Shown here: positions 28,820 to 40,284 of the stretch, piece after piece
Numbering within the stretch: the first letter of the stretch is position 1
How the letters are laid out: each line of letters opens with the position of its first letter
From: Streptomyces yatensis
Lineage (GTDB): Bacteria; Actinomycetota; Actinomycetes; Streptomycetales; Streptomycetaceae
Reading direction: 5' to 3'
Length of the DNA stretch: 64,000 nt
NCBI RefSeq assembly: GCF_018069625.1
Contig: NZ_CP072941.1
Span: 4,216,001 to 4,280,000 of the forward strand
Program-made: the position numbers and the translations under genes
The notes under the pieces: model-generated
Database searches by the model: none
Seen by the model: only the letters and a program-made list of their open reading frames with translations
Told to the model about the DNA's origin: nothing

Positions 28820-29388
28820 ACCAGGCACATCAGGCACCACAAGCACCACAGGCCCCGGAGGCGGCACAGACACCGCCGACACGCCCGGCCCGACAACCCA
28901 TCGACCGCCTGGACGTCACCCGCTTCTCCGTCGCCGTCGACGCCGCCCTCCGCGACGCCGGCTGGCAACCCGGCCGCTGGGACATGCACCGCGCCGAAAT
29001 CTGGGCCGACACCCTCCGCGCCCACACCTCCCCCGCAGGCCACCGCCACACCGTCTTCCCGGCCGCCGTCGAAGCCTGGGCCGAATTCGGCGGACTCCAC
29101 ATCCAGCCACCCGGCACGGGCCGCGAAATCGCCCCCACCCCCTTCCGCATCGACCCCCTGCACGGCCTCCACCTCGCCCGCACCCTCGGCGACCTGGGCC
29201 ACGCCCTCGAAACCGAAATCTGCCCCCTGGGCGAAGAATCCGACGGACAGGCACTGCTCACCATCGACGCGGAAGGCCGGGTCTACAGCCTCGACCACAC
29301 CGGAGACTGGTACCTCGGCCCCACCCTCGACGCCGCCCTCAGCACCCTCGTCACCGGCGCACTCCCGGCCAGACTGGCCCGCGCATAA
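28816..29388 (+). CDS. SUKH-3 family immunity-type protein
   Basis: A 190-residue protein. After a Gln/Ala/Pro-rich head of about 28 residues comes a SUKH-3-like domain: RFSVAVDAALRDAGWQPGRW, VFPAAVEAWAEFGGLHIQPP and GRVYSLDHTGDWYLGPTLDA. SUKH proteins are the commonest immunity partners of bacterial nuclease and deaminase toxins. It is coupled to the YwqJ-type deaminase by an ATGA overlap, the standard toxin-then-immunity order. It probably binds and blocks that deaminase (inference). Confidence 0.82.
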   Translation: MNQAHQAPQAPQAPEAAQTPPTRPARQPIDRLDVTRFSVAVDAALRDAGWQPGRWDMHRAEIWADTLRAHTSPAGHRHTVFPAAVEAWAEFGGLHIQPPGTGREIAPTPFRIDPLHGLHLARTLGDLGHALETEICPLGEESDGQALLTIDAEGRVYSLDHTGDWYLGPTLDAALSTLVTGALPARLARA

Positions 29389-29424
29389 CCCACGCACCCC
29401 GCACCATCCGGCAGGCCACCGGCA

Positions 29425-31038
29425 CTAGGCGCGCTGCGCCCGCTCCACACCCCCGCCGCGCCCCTCGGCCGCCGCGCCATCCATCGGGCGGCCCTCCGGC
29501 CGATCCCCGCAGTCCGTGTGATCCTTCTCATCCACACTGCCGGTGTGATCCGCGTCATCCCTGCCGTCGCCGTCATCCCTGCCGTCGCCGTCATCCGTGC
29601 CATCCGTGCCATCCGGAATGACCGCCGACACACGGAAACCACCCGCCTCCGTGGCCCCCGACACAAAACCCCCACCGAGCGTCGAAACCCGCTCCCGCAT
29701 CCCCACCAGACCATTCCCCCCACTCGGCAACCCGGCATCCGCCGCACCCCGCTCCGACGGCCCGTTCTCCACCTGCACCGCGATCTCGGCCGAACGATGC
29801 GCCACCCGAACCCGGGCACTCGCACCCGGAGCATGCTTATGGACGTTGGTCAACGCCTCCTGCACCACCCGATACGCCGTCTGCTCCACCGGAGCCGCAT
29901 ACCGCCGCTCCTCACCCTCCACCGACAGCTCCACCGCCATCCCCGCCGCCCGGGACTGCCCCACCAGCGCCTCCAGCTCCGCCAGCCGCGGCCCCCCGAG
30001 CACCCCCACATCCCTCCCCACCGACCCCGCGGCCCGAGCAGCCGCCGAAGCCGCCGCCGCCACCGACGCCAGCGGCCGCTCCTCCGCAACACCCGCGGAC
30101 GAACCATCGACATCCACAGAAGACCCGGCCACATCCGCGACCCGATCCCCCGCAGCGGACACCGGCCCCGACGCGACAGCGGCCGACCCCGCACCCGGAG
30201 CCCGCAGACCATCCTCCGACCGCAGCACCCCCAACATCTGCCGCAACTCCGTCAGCGCCTGCCGCCCCATATCGCCCACCAGCGCCGCGTTCTTCGACGC
30301 CTTCTCCGGATCCTTCAGCGCCACCGCCTGCAACGCCGCCGCATGCACCACCATCAAACTCACCCGGTGCGCCACCACGTCATGCATCTCCCGCGCGATC
30401 CGAGTCCGCTCCTCATTACGCGCCCACTCCGCCCGCTCCTCCGCCCGCTCCGCCAGCAGCGACAGCTCCCGCTCCAAACCGTCCGCCCGCTCCCGCAGAC
30501 TCTCCACCAACCGCCGCCGCGCCCGGACATACAACCCCAACAGCACCGGCGGAGCCGTCAGCCCCAACGTGAGCACCATGGCGAACATCGGGGCCTCCCA
30601 CACGGAGGTCCCCAGACCACTTTGCGGATTGTCCCGCCGAAGACCGATCACCGTGACGAGGAAACTCCCCACCGCCGCCATCCCGGCCAGCAACGCCGTG
30701 ATCCGGCGCGGCACCTCGGACGACGCCAGCGTGTACAACGACACGACACCGAGCAGCAGACCCATCTCGGCGGGCGTGATCGCGATCGATATCAGCACCA
30801 CGGCGATCGCCCAGCGCCGCCGCAACACCAGCGTGGCCCCGACGACCACCCCGATCAGCACCCCGAGGGCGACCGGAATCCGGGCATCATGTGCGAAAAA
30901 GACACCCTCAACGGCACACTCCACCGCCGACGCCACGGCGAGCAGGACATCGAGCCCCATACTCCGCCGCCGCGACCACCACCACGGCCCCACGGGCACG
31001 CCCCGCGCGCCCGTCGCCTCTTCCCCCGTCGAACTCAT
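29425..31038 (-). CDS. Orphan sensor histidine kinase (NarL-partner type, HisKA_3)
   Basis: A 537-residue membrane kinase. Six or so helices occupy the first 170 residues, followed by a linker coiled coil and the phospho-acceptor His in REMHDVVAHRVSLMVVHAAA. The ATP-binding domain has the N box ALTNVHKHAPGA and G box GNGLVGMRERVSTLGGGF. An Ala/Ser/Val-rich insert of about 60 residues separates the dimerisation and ATP-binding domains. The acidic tail contains an 18-bp tandem repeat (about 29566-29602; GDGRDD twice). No response regulator is adjacent. ATG 31038 was chosen; GTG 31083 is possible, and neither has a clear ribosome binding site. Confidence 0.85.
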   Translation of the reverse strand: MSSTGEEATGARGVPVGPWWWSRRRSMGLDVLLAVASAVECAVEGVFFAHDARIPVALGVLIGVVVGATLVLRRRWAIAVVLISIAITPAEMGLLLGVVSLYTLASSEVPRRITALLAGMAAVGSFLVTVIGLRRDNPQSGLGTSVWEAPMFAMVLTLGLTAPPVLLGLYVRARRRLVESLRERADGLERELSLLAERAEERAEWARNEERTRIAREMHDVVAHRVSLMVVHAAALQAVALKDPEKASKNAALVGDMGRQALTELRQMLGVLRSEDGLRAPGAGSAAVASGPVSAAGDRVADVAGSSVDVDGSSAGVAEERPLASVAAAASAAARAAGSVGRDVGVLGGPRLAELEALVGQSRAAGMAVELSVEGEERRYAAPVEQTAYRVVQEALTNVHKHAPGASARVRVAHRSAEIAVQVENGPSERGAADAGLPSGGNGLVGMRERVSTLGGGFVSGATEAGGFRVSAVIPDGTDGTDDGDGRDDGDGRDDADHTGSVDEKDHTDCGDRPEGRPMDGAAAEGRGGGVERAQRA

Positions 31039-31173
31039 AGCGACCAGCCTACGGCCGGGCGCCAGCGCTTTTCCCGGGGACACGGCGGCGCATAAGAGAC
31101 TCGAACATCAGGCAAAACCGCCCATTTAACTCGAACGAATGAATCGCCCACGTTTTCGACCCGGCACGTCCGG

Positions 31174-32088
31174 ATGTCGAACGACCCTGTGGCCATGAAC
31201 GCACCACGACGCCGCGACGGCGACAGCATGGGCGGCCTCCTCGACGGGTCGACCACGTTCGAAGAACTGAGAGAACGGGCGATCGCGTTACGGAAAGAGG
31301 GGATGAGCCGCAGACAGATCCGCGACCGGCTGAAGGTCAGCAACAACGACATCCTGAACCGCCTCCTGGAGGGCGAGCCGCCACCCGAGTGGACCAAGCG
31401 CCCCAACGCCAAGGACGACCTCCGGGCCAGAGCCCGCGAGATGCGGCTGCGGGGGATGACCTACGACAGGATCCAGCTGGAGCTCGGCTGCTCCAAGAGC
31501 TCCATCTCGCTCTGGGTCCGCGACCTGCCGAAACCGGACCGACCGACCCGCACCCGGGAGGAGGCGTCGGCGATCGCAAAGCGGGGGTGGGAGGCGACGA
31601 TGCGGCAGCGGGAGATCGAACGGCAGCAGAGGAAGCTCGCCGCCGCGAGGGAGGTCGGCGAGCTCACCGACCGGGAGCTCTTCCTGGTGGGGGTGGGGCT
31701 CTACTGGTCCGAGGGCGCGAAGAGCAAGCCGCACAATCCCACAGAAAAGGCCACCTTCATCAACAGCGACCCCGACATGATCCAACTCTATCTGGCCTGG
31801 CTGTCCCTGCTCGGCGTCGAGCCCGAACGACTGCGCTATCGCGTCATGATCCATGAATCCGCCCAGGTCGCCGACGCGGAACGCTACTGGGCAGAGGCCA
31901 TCGGCGTGGACGTCACCGCCCTCGAGAGAACGACGCTGAAGAAGCACAACCCGAAGACGGTCCGCAAGAACGTGGGCGAGGGATACCGGGGCTGTCTGGT
32001 GGTTCGCGTCCTCAAGAGCGCTGACCTATACCGTCGCATTGAAGGCTGGTGGTACGGCATAGTGGTGGGGGCCAGGTCGACGATCTAG
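31174..32088 (+). CDS. HTH protein with LAGLIDADG-like C-terminal domain, TTA codon
   Basis: A 304-residue protein of an uncharacterised actinobacterial type. Two helix-turn-helix-like blocks lie in the N-terminal half: MSRRQIRDRLKVSNNDILNR and LRGMTYDRIQLELGCSKSSI. The C-terminal half starts LFLVGVGLYWSEGAKSKPHN, similar in pattern to a LAGLIDADG motif, followed by FINSDPDMIQLYLAWLSLLG. Homing-endonuclease-like folds are used by intein proteins and by WhiA; activity is not implied. Leu39 is encoded by TTA (31288-31290), so translation should need the bldA tRNA and be tied to development. ATG 31195 is an alternative start. Confidence 0.6.
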   Translation: MSNDPVAMNAPRRRDGDSMGGLLDGSTTFEELRERAIALRKEGMSRRQIRDRLKVSNNDILNRLLEGEPPPEWTKRPNAKDDLRARAREMRLRGMTYDRIQLELGCSKSSISLWVRDLPKPDRPTRTREEASAIAKRGWEATMRQREIERQQRKLAAAREVGELTDRELFLVGVGLYWSEGAKSKPHNPTEKATFINSDPDMIQLYLAWLSLLGVEPERLRYRVMIHESAQVADAERYWAEAIGVDVTALERTTLKKHNPKTVRKNVGEGYRGCLVVRVLKSADLYRRIEGWWYGIVVGARSTI

Positions 32089-32116
32089 CGGATTGTCCGA
32101 TTTGGCACTTTTGCCA

Positions 32117-32188
32117 TCCCCTGTGGTGTAATCGGCAACACGACCGGTTTTGGTCCGGTTGTTCCAGGTTCGAGTCCTGGCGGGGGAG
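32117..32188 (+). tRNA. tRNA-Gln (anticodon TTG)
   Basis: A 72-base cloverleaf. The acceptor arm TCCCCTG/CGGGGGA has one G-U pair, with discriminator G. The D stem is GTGT/ACAC. The anticodon stem ACCGG/CCGGT holds the loop TTTTGGT with TTG. The T arm CCAGG/CCTGG holds TTCGAGT. CCA is not encoded. It reads CAA (and CAG by wobble). It lies 28 bp after the HTH gene and before glmU, a usual Streptomyces arrangement. Confidence 0.95.
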
Positions 32189-32304
32189 CTTCATATTCCG
32201 TTTTCCCGGGTCCCGACCGTCCGGCTCGGGACCCTCCTTCCTTTCCGCCCGGAAACCTCTCGGTATCCTGCGGGTGTCCACCCCCGAAGCCGAAGGGCAC
32301 ACCC

Positions 32305-33762
32305 GTGAGCGCCAACCGCCCGGCCGCCGTCGTCGTCCTCGCAGCGGGTGAGGGCACCCGCATGAAATCGGCGACCCCGAAGGTTCTGCACGCCCTCTGC
32401 GGCCGCTCCCTCGTCGGGCACGTCGTAGCCGCCTCCCGCGAGCTCTCGCCCGAGCATCTCGTCGTCGTGGTCGGCCACGCCCGGGAGCAGGTCACCGCGC
32501 ATCTGGCCGAGATCGACGCGGAGGTGCGCACCGCCGTCCAGCATGAGCAGAACGGCACCGGGCACGCCGTCCGGATGGGTCTGGAGGAGCTGTCCGACAG
32601 CGGGGTCGCCCTCGACGGCACCGTGATCGTCGTCTGTGGTGATACGCCGCTGCTGACCGGTGAGACGCTCCAGCGGCTCGCCGCGGCGCACTCCGGCGAC
32701 GGGAACGCCGTGACCGTGCTGAGCGCCGAGGTCCCCGACGCCACCGGTTACGGCCGGATCGTGCGGGACGACGCGAACGGCGCCGTGACCGCGATCGTGG
32801 AGCACAAGGACGCGACCGACGCGCAGCGCGCGATCCGTGAGATCAACTCCGGGGTCTTCGCCTTTGACGCGCAGCTGCTCACGGACGCCCTCGGCAAGGT
32901 GCGCACCGACAACAGCCAGGGTGAGGAGTACCTCACGGATGTGCTGGGCATTCTGCGCGAGGCCGGGCATCGGGTGGGCGCGTGTGTGGCGGCGGATCAC
33001 CGGGAGATCGTGGGGATCAACAATCGGGTGCAGCTGGCGGAGGCGCGCCGGCTGCTGAACGACCGGTTGCTGGAGCGGGCGATGCTGAGCGGGGTGACGG
33101 TCGTGGATCCGGCCACCACGTGGATCGATGTGACGGTCACTTTCGAGCCGGATGCGCTGGTGCACCCGGGTACCCAGTTGCTGGGGGCCACCCATCTGGC
33201 CGCGGATGCCGAGGTGGGGCCGAATTCCCGGCTCACGGACACCGCGGTCGGGGCGGGCGCGGTGGTGGCGTTCACGGTGGCGGACGGTGCGGTGGTCGGC
33301 GCGGGGGCGAGTGTGGGGCCGTACGCGTATCTGCGTCCGGGGACTCGGCTGGGTGCGAAGGCCAAGGCGGGCACGTATGTGGAGATGAAGAACGCGACGA
33401 TCGGCGAGGGCACGAAGGTGCCGCATTTGTCCTATGTGGGCGATGCGACGATCGGTGAGCAGACCAATATCGGTGCGGCGAGCGTCTTCGTGAACTACGA
33501 CGGTGTGCACAAGCACCACACCACCATCGGCAGTCATTGCCGGACCGGGGCCGACAACATGCTTGTGGCTCCCGTCACGATCGGGGACGGGGCTTATACC
33601 GCCGCCGGCTCGGTCATCACCAAGGATGTGCCCCCGGGCTCGCTCGCCGTCGCACGCGGACAGCAGCGGAATATCGAGGGCTGGGTCGCCCGCAAGCGTC
33701 CCGGAAGTGCCGCGGCACGGGCCGCCGAGGCCGCTCGTCGGGAGGACGAGGGCCAGCAGTGA
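32305..33762 (+). CDS. glmU: Bifunctional GlcN-1-P acetyltransferase / GlcNAc-1-P uridyltransferase GlmU
   Basis: A 485-residue enzyme that makes UDP-N-acetylglucosamine for peptidoglycan. The N-terminal uridyltransferase has [20 protein letters not shown] and YGRIVRDD. The C-terminal half is a left-handed beta helix of hexapeptide repeats with the acetyltransferase active-site region [20 protein letters not shown] and [14 protein letters not shown]. The start is GTG 32305. It is followed after 71 bp by prs, a conserved pairing. Confidence 0.98.
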   Translation: MSANRPAAVVVLAAGEGTRMKSATPKVLHALCGRSLVGHVVAASRELSPEHLVVVVGHAREQVTAHLAEIDAEVRTAVQHEQNGTGHAVRMGLEELSDSGVALDGTVIVVCGDTPLLTGETLQRLAAAHSGDGNAVTVLSAEVPDATGYGRIVRDDANGAVTAIVEHKDATDAQRAIREINSGVFAFDAQLLTDALGKVRTDNSQGEEYLTDVLGILREAGHRVGACVAADHREIVGINNRVQLAEARRLLNDRLLERAMLSGVTVVDPATTWIDVTVTFEPDALVHPGTQLLGATHLAADAEVGPNSRLTDTAVGAGAVVAFTVADGAVVGAGASVGPYAYLRPGTRLGAKAKAGTYVEMKNATIGEGTKVPHLSYVGDATIGEQTNIGAASVFVNYDGVHKHHTTIGSHCRTGADNMLVAPVTIGDGAYTAAGSVITKDVPPGSLAVARGQQRNIEGWVARKRPGSAAARAAEAARREDEGQQ

Positions 33763-33833
33763 CATGTGCACAGGTACGTCGTGCGGGGCGTACGGTGAGA
33801 AGTGCACCAAAGTGACATCCAAGGAGACTTGTT

Positions 33834-34811
33834 GTGACCGGGATCAAGACGACCGGCGAGAAGAAGCTGATGTTCTTCTCCGGCCGCGCCCACCCCGAGC
33901 TGGCCGAGGAGGTCGCCCATGAGCTGGGCGTCAGCTTGGTCCCGACCAAGGCATTCGACTTCGCCAATGGCGAGATCTACGTTCGCTTCCAGGAGTCCGC
34001 GCGCGGTGCCGACTGCTTTTTGATCCAGAGCCATACGACTCCGATCAATAAGTGGATCATGGAGCAGCTCATCATGGTCGATGCGTTGAAGCGGGCTTCC
34101 GCGCGCTCGATCACGGTGATCGTTCCGTTCTACGGCTATGCCCGTCAGGACAAGAAGCACCGTGGCCGTGAGCCCATCTCGGCGCGGTTGATCGCGGACA
34201 TGCTGAAGACGGCGGGTGCCGACCGGATTCTCACGGTCGATCTGCACACGGACCAGATCCAGGGCTTCTTCGACGGTCCGGTGGACCATCTGTTCGCGCT
34301 GCCGGTGCTCGCGGACTATGTGGGTGCGAAGGTCGACCGGTCGAAGCTGACCGTGGTGTCGCCGGACGCCGGCCGGGTGCGGGTGGCGGACCGCTGGTGC
34401 GACCGGCTGGGCGCGCCGCTGGCGATTGTGCACAAGCGGCGGGATCCGGATGTGGCGAATCAGGTCACGGTGCATGAGGTGGTCGGTGATGTGCGGGGCC
34501 GGGTGTGTGTGCTGGTCGACGACATGATCGACACGGGTGGCACGATCTGTGCGGCGGCGGAGGCGCTGTTCGCCAATGGTGCGGAGGACGTGATCGTGAC
34601 GGCCACGCATGGTGTGCTGTCGGGTCCGGCGGCGGATCGGCTGAAGAACTCGAAGGTCAGTGAGTTCGTGTTCACCAATACGTTGCCGACTCCGGGTGAG
34701 GTGGAGCTGGACAAGGTGACGGTGTTGTCGATGGCTCCGACGATTGCTCGCGCGGTGCAGGAGGTCTTCGAGGATGGCTCGGTTACGAGCCTGTTCGAGG
34801 AGCAGGCGTGA
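33834..34811 (+). CDS. prs: Ribose-phosphate pyrophosphokinase (PRPP synthase)
   Basis: A 325-residue enzyme converting ribose 5-phosphate and ATP to PRPP for nucleotide, His and Trp synthesis. Signatures: FANGEIYVRFQESARGADCF, the flexible-loop region YGYARQDKKHRGREPISARL, and the PRPP-binding motif VCVLVDDMIDTGGTICAAAE. The start is GTG 33834 after a GGAGA-type site. A terminator hairpin follows at 34840-34867. Confidence 0.98.
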   Translation: MTGIKTTGEKKLMFFSGRAHPELAEEVAHELGVSLVPTKAFDFANGEIYVRFQESARGADCFLIQSHTTPINKWIMEQLIMVDALKRASARSITVIVPFYGYARQDKKHRGREPISARLIADMLKTAGADRILTVDLHTDQIQGFFDGPVDHLFALPVLADYVGAKVDRSKLTVVSPDAGRVRVADRWCDRLGAPLAIVHKRRDPDVANQVTVHEVVGDVRGRVCVLVDDMIDTGGTICAAAEALFANGAEDVIVTATHGVLSGPAADRLKNSKVSEFVFTNTLPTPGEVELDKVTVLSMAPTIARAVQEVFEDGSVTSLFEEQA

Positions 34812-34839
34812 GCGGCTTAACCTGCTCTGTCCGGGTCTG

Positions 34840-34867
34840 GAGGCCACTCCCGTTCGGGGGTGGCCTC
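34840..34867 (+). terminator. Hairpin terminator after prs
   Basis: GAGGCCAC (34840-34847) pairs with GTGGCCTC (34860-34867), extended by CCC/GGG around a GTTC loop. Confidence 0.75.
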
Positions 34868-35011
34868 TACCGTTGGTAGAATTGCCGGGTTGCTCGGCGA
34901 GGGAGGCCGCGTTCGTTCGCGGCTGTCCGTTATCGACGCGCTCTTCGTAGCAAGGTCTGTCGTGGGCCGGGTGACGCCCACACACCGTAAACGATCTACG
35001 AGGAGTGCCCC

Positions 35012-35611
35012 ATGGCCGAGGTCAAGATCTCCGCTCAGCCCCGTACCGAGTTCGGCAAGGGTGCGGCCCGGCGTACCCGTGCGGCCGACCGTGTTCCCGG
35101 CGTGGTCTACGGCCACGGCGTCGACCCGCTGCATGTCACGCTTCCGGCGCATGACCTGCTGATGGCGCTGAAGACCCCGAACGTTCTGCTGCGTCTGAAG
35201 GTCGAGGGCGGCAAGGACGAGCTGGTCATCCCGAAGGCCGTACAGCGTCACCCGATCAAGATCGGCGTTCTGGAGCATGTCGACCTGCTGCTGGTGCAGA
35301 AGGGCGAGAAGGTCACCGTGGAGGTGCCGATCCTCACCGAGGGCGACCTGGCCCCGGGTGGCAACCTGCTCGAGCACCTGCTGAACGCGCTGCCGGTCGA
35401 GACCGAGGCGACCCACATCCCGGAGTCGGTCACCGTCTCCATCGCGGGTCTGGACGCGGGTGCCACGATCCACGCCAAGGACATCGCCCTTCCGGCGGGC
35501 ACCACGCTGGCGGTCGAGGACGACGCGGCCGTGCTGCAGGTGGTCGCCGCCCAGGCCGAGGCTCCGGCCGAGGAGGGCGCCGAGGGCGAGGCCGAGGGCG
35601 CCGAGGCGTAG
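35012..35611 (+). CDS. rplY: 50S ribosomal protein L25 / general stress protein Ctc
   Basis: A 199-residue long-form L25 (TL5/CTC type) that binds 5S rRNA. The N-terminal L25 domain is VKISAQPRTEFGKGAARRTR, continuing AADRVPGVVYGHG. The C-terminal beta domain is followed by an acidic tail of Glu/Gly/Ala repeats (EEGAEGEAEGAEA). ATG 35012 has AGGAG upstream. It lies directly before pth, the usual actinobacterial order. Confidence 0.95.
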   Translation: MAEVKISAQPRTEFGKGAARRTRAADRVPGVVYGHGVDPLHVTLPAHDLLMALKTPNVLLRLKVEGGKDELVIPKAVQRHPIKIGVLEHVDLLLVQKGEKVTVEVPILTEGDLAPGGNLLEHLLNALPVETEATHIPESVTVSIAGLDAGATIHAKDIALPAGTTLAVEDDAAVLQVVAAQAEAPAEEGAEGEAEGAEA

Positions 35612-35695
35612 TCTTCGGCTGCTCCCGTTCGCTTTTCCGGCCGCCGTCCCGCCTGTGTGGTGGGGCGGCGGCCGTCCTCAAGGAGAGACATCCAG

Positions 35696-36286
35696 ATGAC
35701 GGACGACGCGAGCCCTTGGCTTGTGGTGGGCCTCGGCAATCCCGGGGGCGAGTACGCGGGCAATCGCCACAATGTCGGCTTCATGGTGGCCGATCTGCTG
35801 GCGGAGCGGATGGGTGCCCGTTTCAAGGCGCATAAGTCGCGGGCGCAGGTCGTCGAGGGCCGGGTGGGTCCGCCGGGGCCGTTGAGCCGCCGGGTCGTGG
35901 TCGCCAAGCCGATGTCCTTCATGAATCTGTCGGGCGGTCCGGTGACCGCGCTGCGCGACTTCTACAAGGTGCCGGTGGGTCATGTCGTGGCGGTCCATGA
36001 TGAATTGGACATCGATTACGGCGCGCTGCGGTTGAAGGTCGGCGGGGGTGACAATGGCCACAATGGGTTGAAGTCGATCACCAAGTCGTTGGGGGCGGAT
36101 TACTGCCGGGTGCGCTTCGGGATCGGCCGTCCGCCGGGTCGGATGGATGTCGCGGCGTTTGTGCTGAAGGACTTTTCCGCTGCGGAGCGCAAGGAGTTGG
36201 ACTATTTCGTGGACCGTGCGGCGGATGCGGTGGAGACGCTGATCGCGGACGGTCTGGAGCGCGCTCAGGGTACGTACAACTCCTGA
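35696..36286 (+). CDS. pth: Peptidyl-tRNA hydrolase
   Basis: A 196-residue enzyme that recycles tRNA from stalled peptidyl-tRNA. Active-site segment: [20 protein letters not shown], with the catalytic His in NRHNVGF. Also [25 protein letters not shown] and [13 protein letters not shown]. Start ATG 35696 has AAGGAGAG upstream. It is 84 bp downstream of rplY and probably co-transcribed. Confidence 0.97.
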   Translation: MTDDASPWLVVGLGNPGGEYAGNRHNVGFMVADLLAERMGARFKAHKSRAQVVEGRVGPPGPLSRRVVVAKPMSFMNLSGGPVTALRDFYKVPVGHVVAVHDELDIDYGALRLKVGGGDNGHNGLKSITKSLGADYCRVRFGIGRPPGRMDVAAFVLKDFSAAERKELDYFVDRAADAVETLIADGLERAQGTYNS

Positions 36287-36355
36287 AAAACGCCGTTCGC
36301 CCGTTTGTTCGGCGGAAGGTTGACCGGGCGCCCGGGGATGGCAAGGATCGCCGCC

Positions 36356-36874
36356 ATGGCTTCCACCGGTGTGACCAAGCGCAGCCGTACGCGGCGGGCG
36401 GGCGAGAGCGCGTACGGGCTCCTGTTGCTGGCGAAGAACGTGGCGATGGGGCTTGTCGCGTTGCTGATCCTGGCCGCCGGGGTGTGGTCGTCCTGGGATG
36501 ACGCCAAGCCGGCGATGCTCACCAAGGGGCTTGAACGCGGCACCGTGACGGTCTCCGACTGCGGTGAAGAGTGGTGCACCGGCTCGTTCGCCCCGGCCCG
36601 CGCGGGTGGCGAGTCCCATGGCCGGGTGCAGGTCGACAAGGCGGTCACGGACGGGACGGGCGACCGGTTCCCGGTGGCCCTCAAGCCGGGCACGGACCGC
36701 GCCGTCCGCACGGGTGCCGCGGGCATCCTCCACGCCTGGGTCCCCTTCGGTGGCGCGCTCCTCCTCACGTCCCTGATCGTCGCGGGCGGTCTCGGCCTGC
36801 GCCGCACGGGCTGGACGATGGGCCTGCTGGGCGCGGCGCTGCTGGGGGCGTCCTTCGCGACGCTTACGCTGTAG
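36356..36874 (+). CDS. Membrane protein, function unknown
   Basis: A 172-residue protein with a basic N-terminus and three predicted helices: NVAMGLVALLILAAGVWSSW near the start, then FGGALLLTSLIVAGGLGLRR and TGWTMGLLGAALLGASFATL at the C-terminus. The intervening 75 residues, probably outside the cell, hold two Cys in VSDCGEEWCTGSF. ATG 36356 was chosen because AAGGA lies upstream; ATG 36338 is possible. It is 69 bp after pth on the same strand. No family is recognised. Confidence 0.7.
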   Translation: MASTGVTKRSRTRRAGESAYGLLLLAKNVAMGLVALLILAAGVWSSWDDAKPAMLTKGLERGTVTVSDCGEEWCTGSFAPARAGGESHGRVQVDKAVTDGTGDRFPVALKPGTDRAVRTGAAGILHAWVPFGGALLLTSLIVAGGLGLRRTGWTMGLLGAALLGASFATLTL

Positions 36875-36920
36875 CGTTTTTCGCGGCGCCCCCGCGTCTG
36901 GGCTCGCCTCTCGTCAGGCG

Positions 36921-37174
36921 CCACCACGCCGTGGTGTAACCGGTCCCGTGGCACGCCTAGTTCGGCACCGCCGACCGCCACCATGGGAGTCCTCGCCGTC
37001 CCGGCGGGAAGAAAAGCGGACCCGGCCGACCGCCGGAGCGGTGACGCCGGAGCAATCACCGGGCGCCCCCGCGAACGCGCGAACGCGCACACCGTCGTGT
37101 GACTCGTCCCGTGGCACGGCCGGTTCGGCACCGCCGGACCCCACCGTGGGAGTTCTCGCCGTCGCGGCGGGGAA
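36921..37174. repeat. Pair of diverged ~90-bp direct repeats in a gene-free stretch
   Basis: About 36921-37012 and 37084-37174 align at an offset of 163 bp (shared blocks GTCCCGTGGCACG, GTTCGGCACCGCCG, TGGGAGT and CTCGCCGTC). Short ORFs cross them but none looks coding. The whole stretch 36875-37318 has no supported gene. Confidence 0.65.
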
Positions 37175-37256
37175 GAGGTGGCAGGCAGCGGCGGGGCCTG
37201 CTGCGTGTCGGGGGGTCGGGGGCGGAGCCCCCGGAAGCATCAACCCACCAACGCAT

Positions 37257-37299
37257 GCCGGGCGGGCCCGCTCCCCCGTGGGGAGCGGGCCCGCCCGGC
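37257..37299. terminator. 20-bp perfect hairpin, terminator of ppc
   Basis: GCCGGGCGGGCCCGCTCCCC (37257-37276) pairs along its whole length with 37280-37299. It lies 20 bp beyond the ppc stop on the minus strand and can work in both directions. Confidence 0.85.
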
Positions 37300-37318
37300 G
37301 TCACGGCATACGCCCTGT

Positions 37319-40039
<2,721 letters not shown>

Positions 40040-40228
40040 AGGTGCGGGCTCCTTGCAGTGAACGGGGTTCGAAGCGCGGCATCAGGGCTTGTGCGGCGGG
40101 CGCCGCGGGCTGCTGACCCGGTGCTTTCGGCCATGTGCGGACCGCGCTGTCCGACGTTCCCAGGATAGGCGGCGCGACCCTGGGTGAAACCAGAGCCCTA
40201 TTGCCCCGCTTCCCGGCCCTGCCATACT

Positions 40229-40255
40229 TACGACGCCGTAGGTTACGCATCCGTA
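40229..40255 (+). promoter_or_regulatory. Twin TACG-N4-CGTA operators before the desaturase
   Basis: TACGACGCCGTA (40229-40240) and TACGCATCCGTA (40244-40255) are two inverted repeats on a 15-bp period, 30 bp upstream of the desaturase start. They are candidate sites for the TetR protein encoded at the end of the operon. Confidence 0.65.
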
Positions 40256-40284
40256 GCCATGCCCCGAGCCCCACGAGGGATCCC

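Noticed and set aside
32117..32188. Integrative element attachment site in tRNA-Gln
   Set aside because: No second copy of the tRNA 3' end and no integrase were found in the window.
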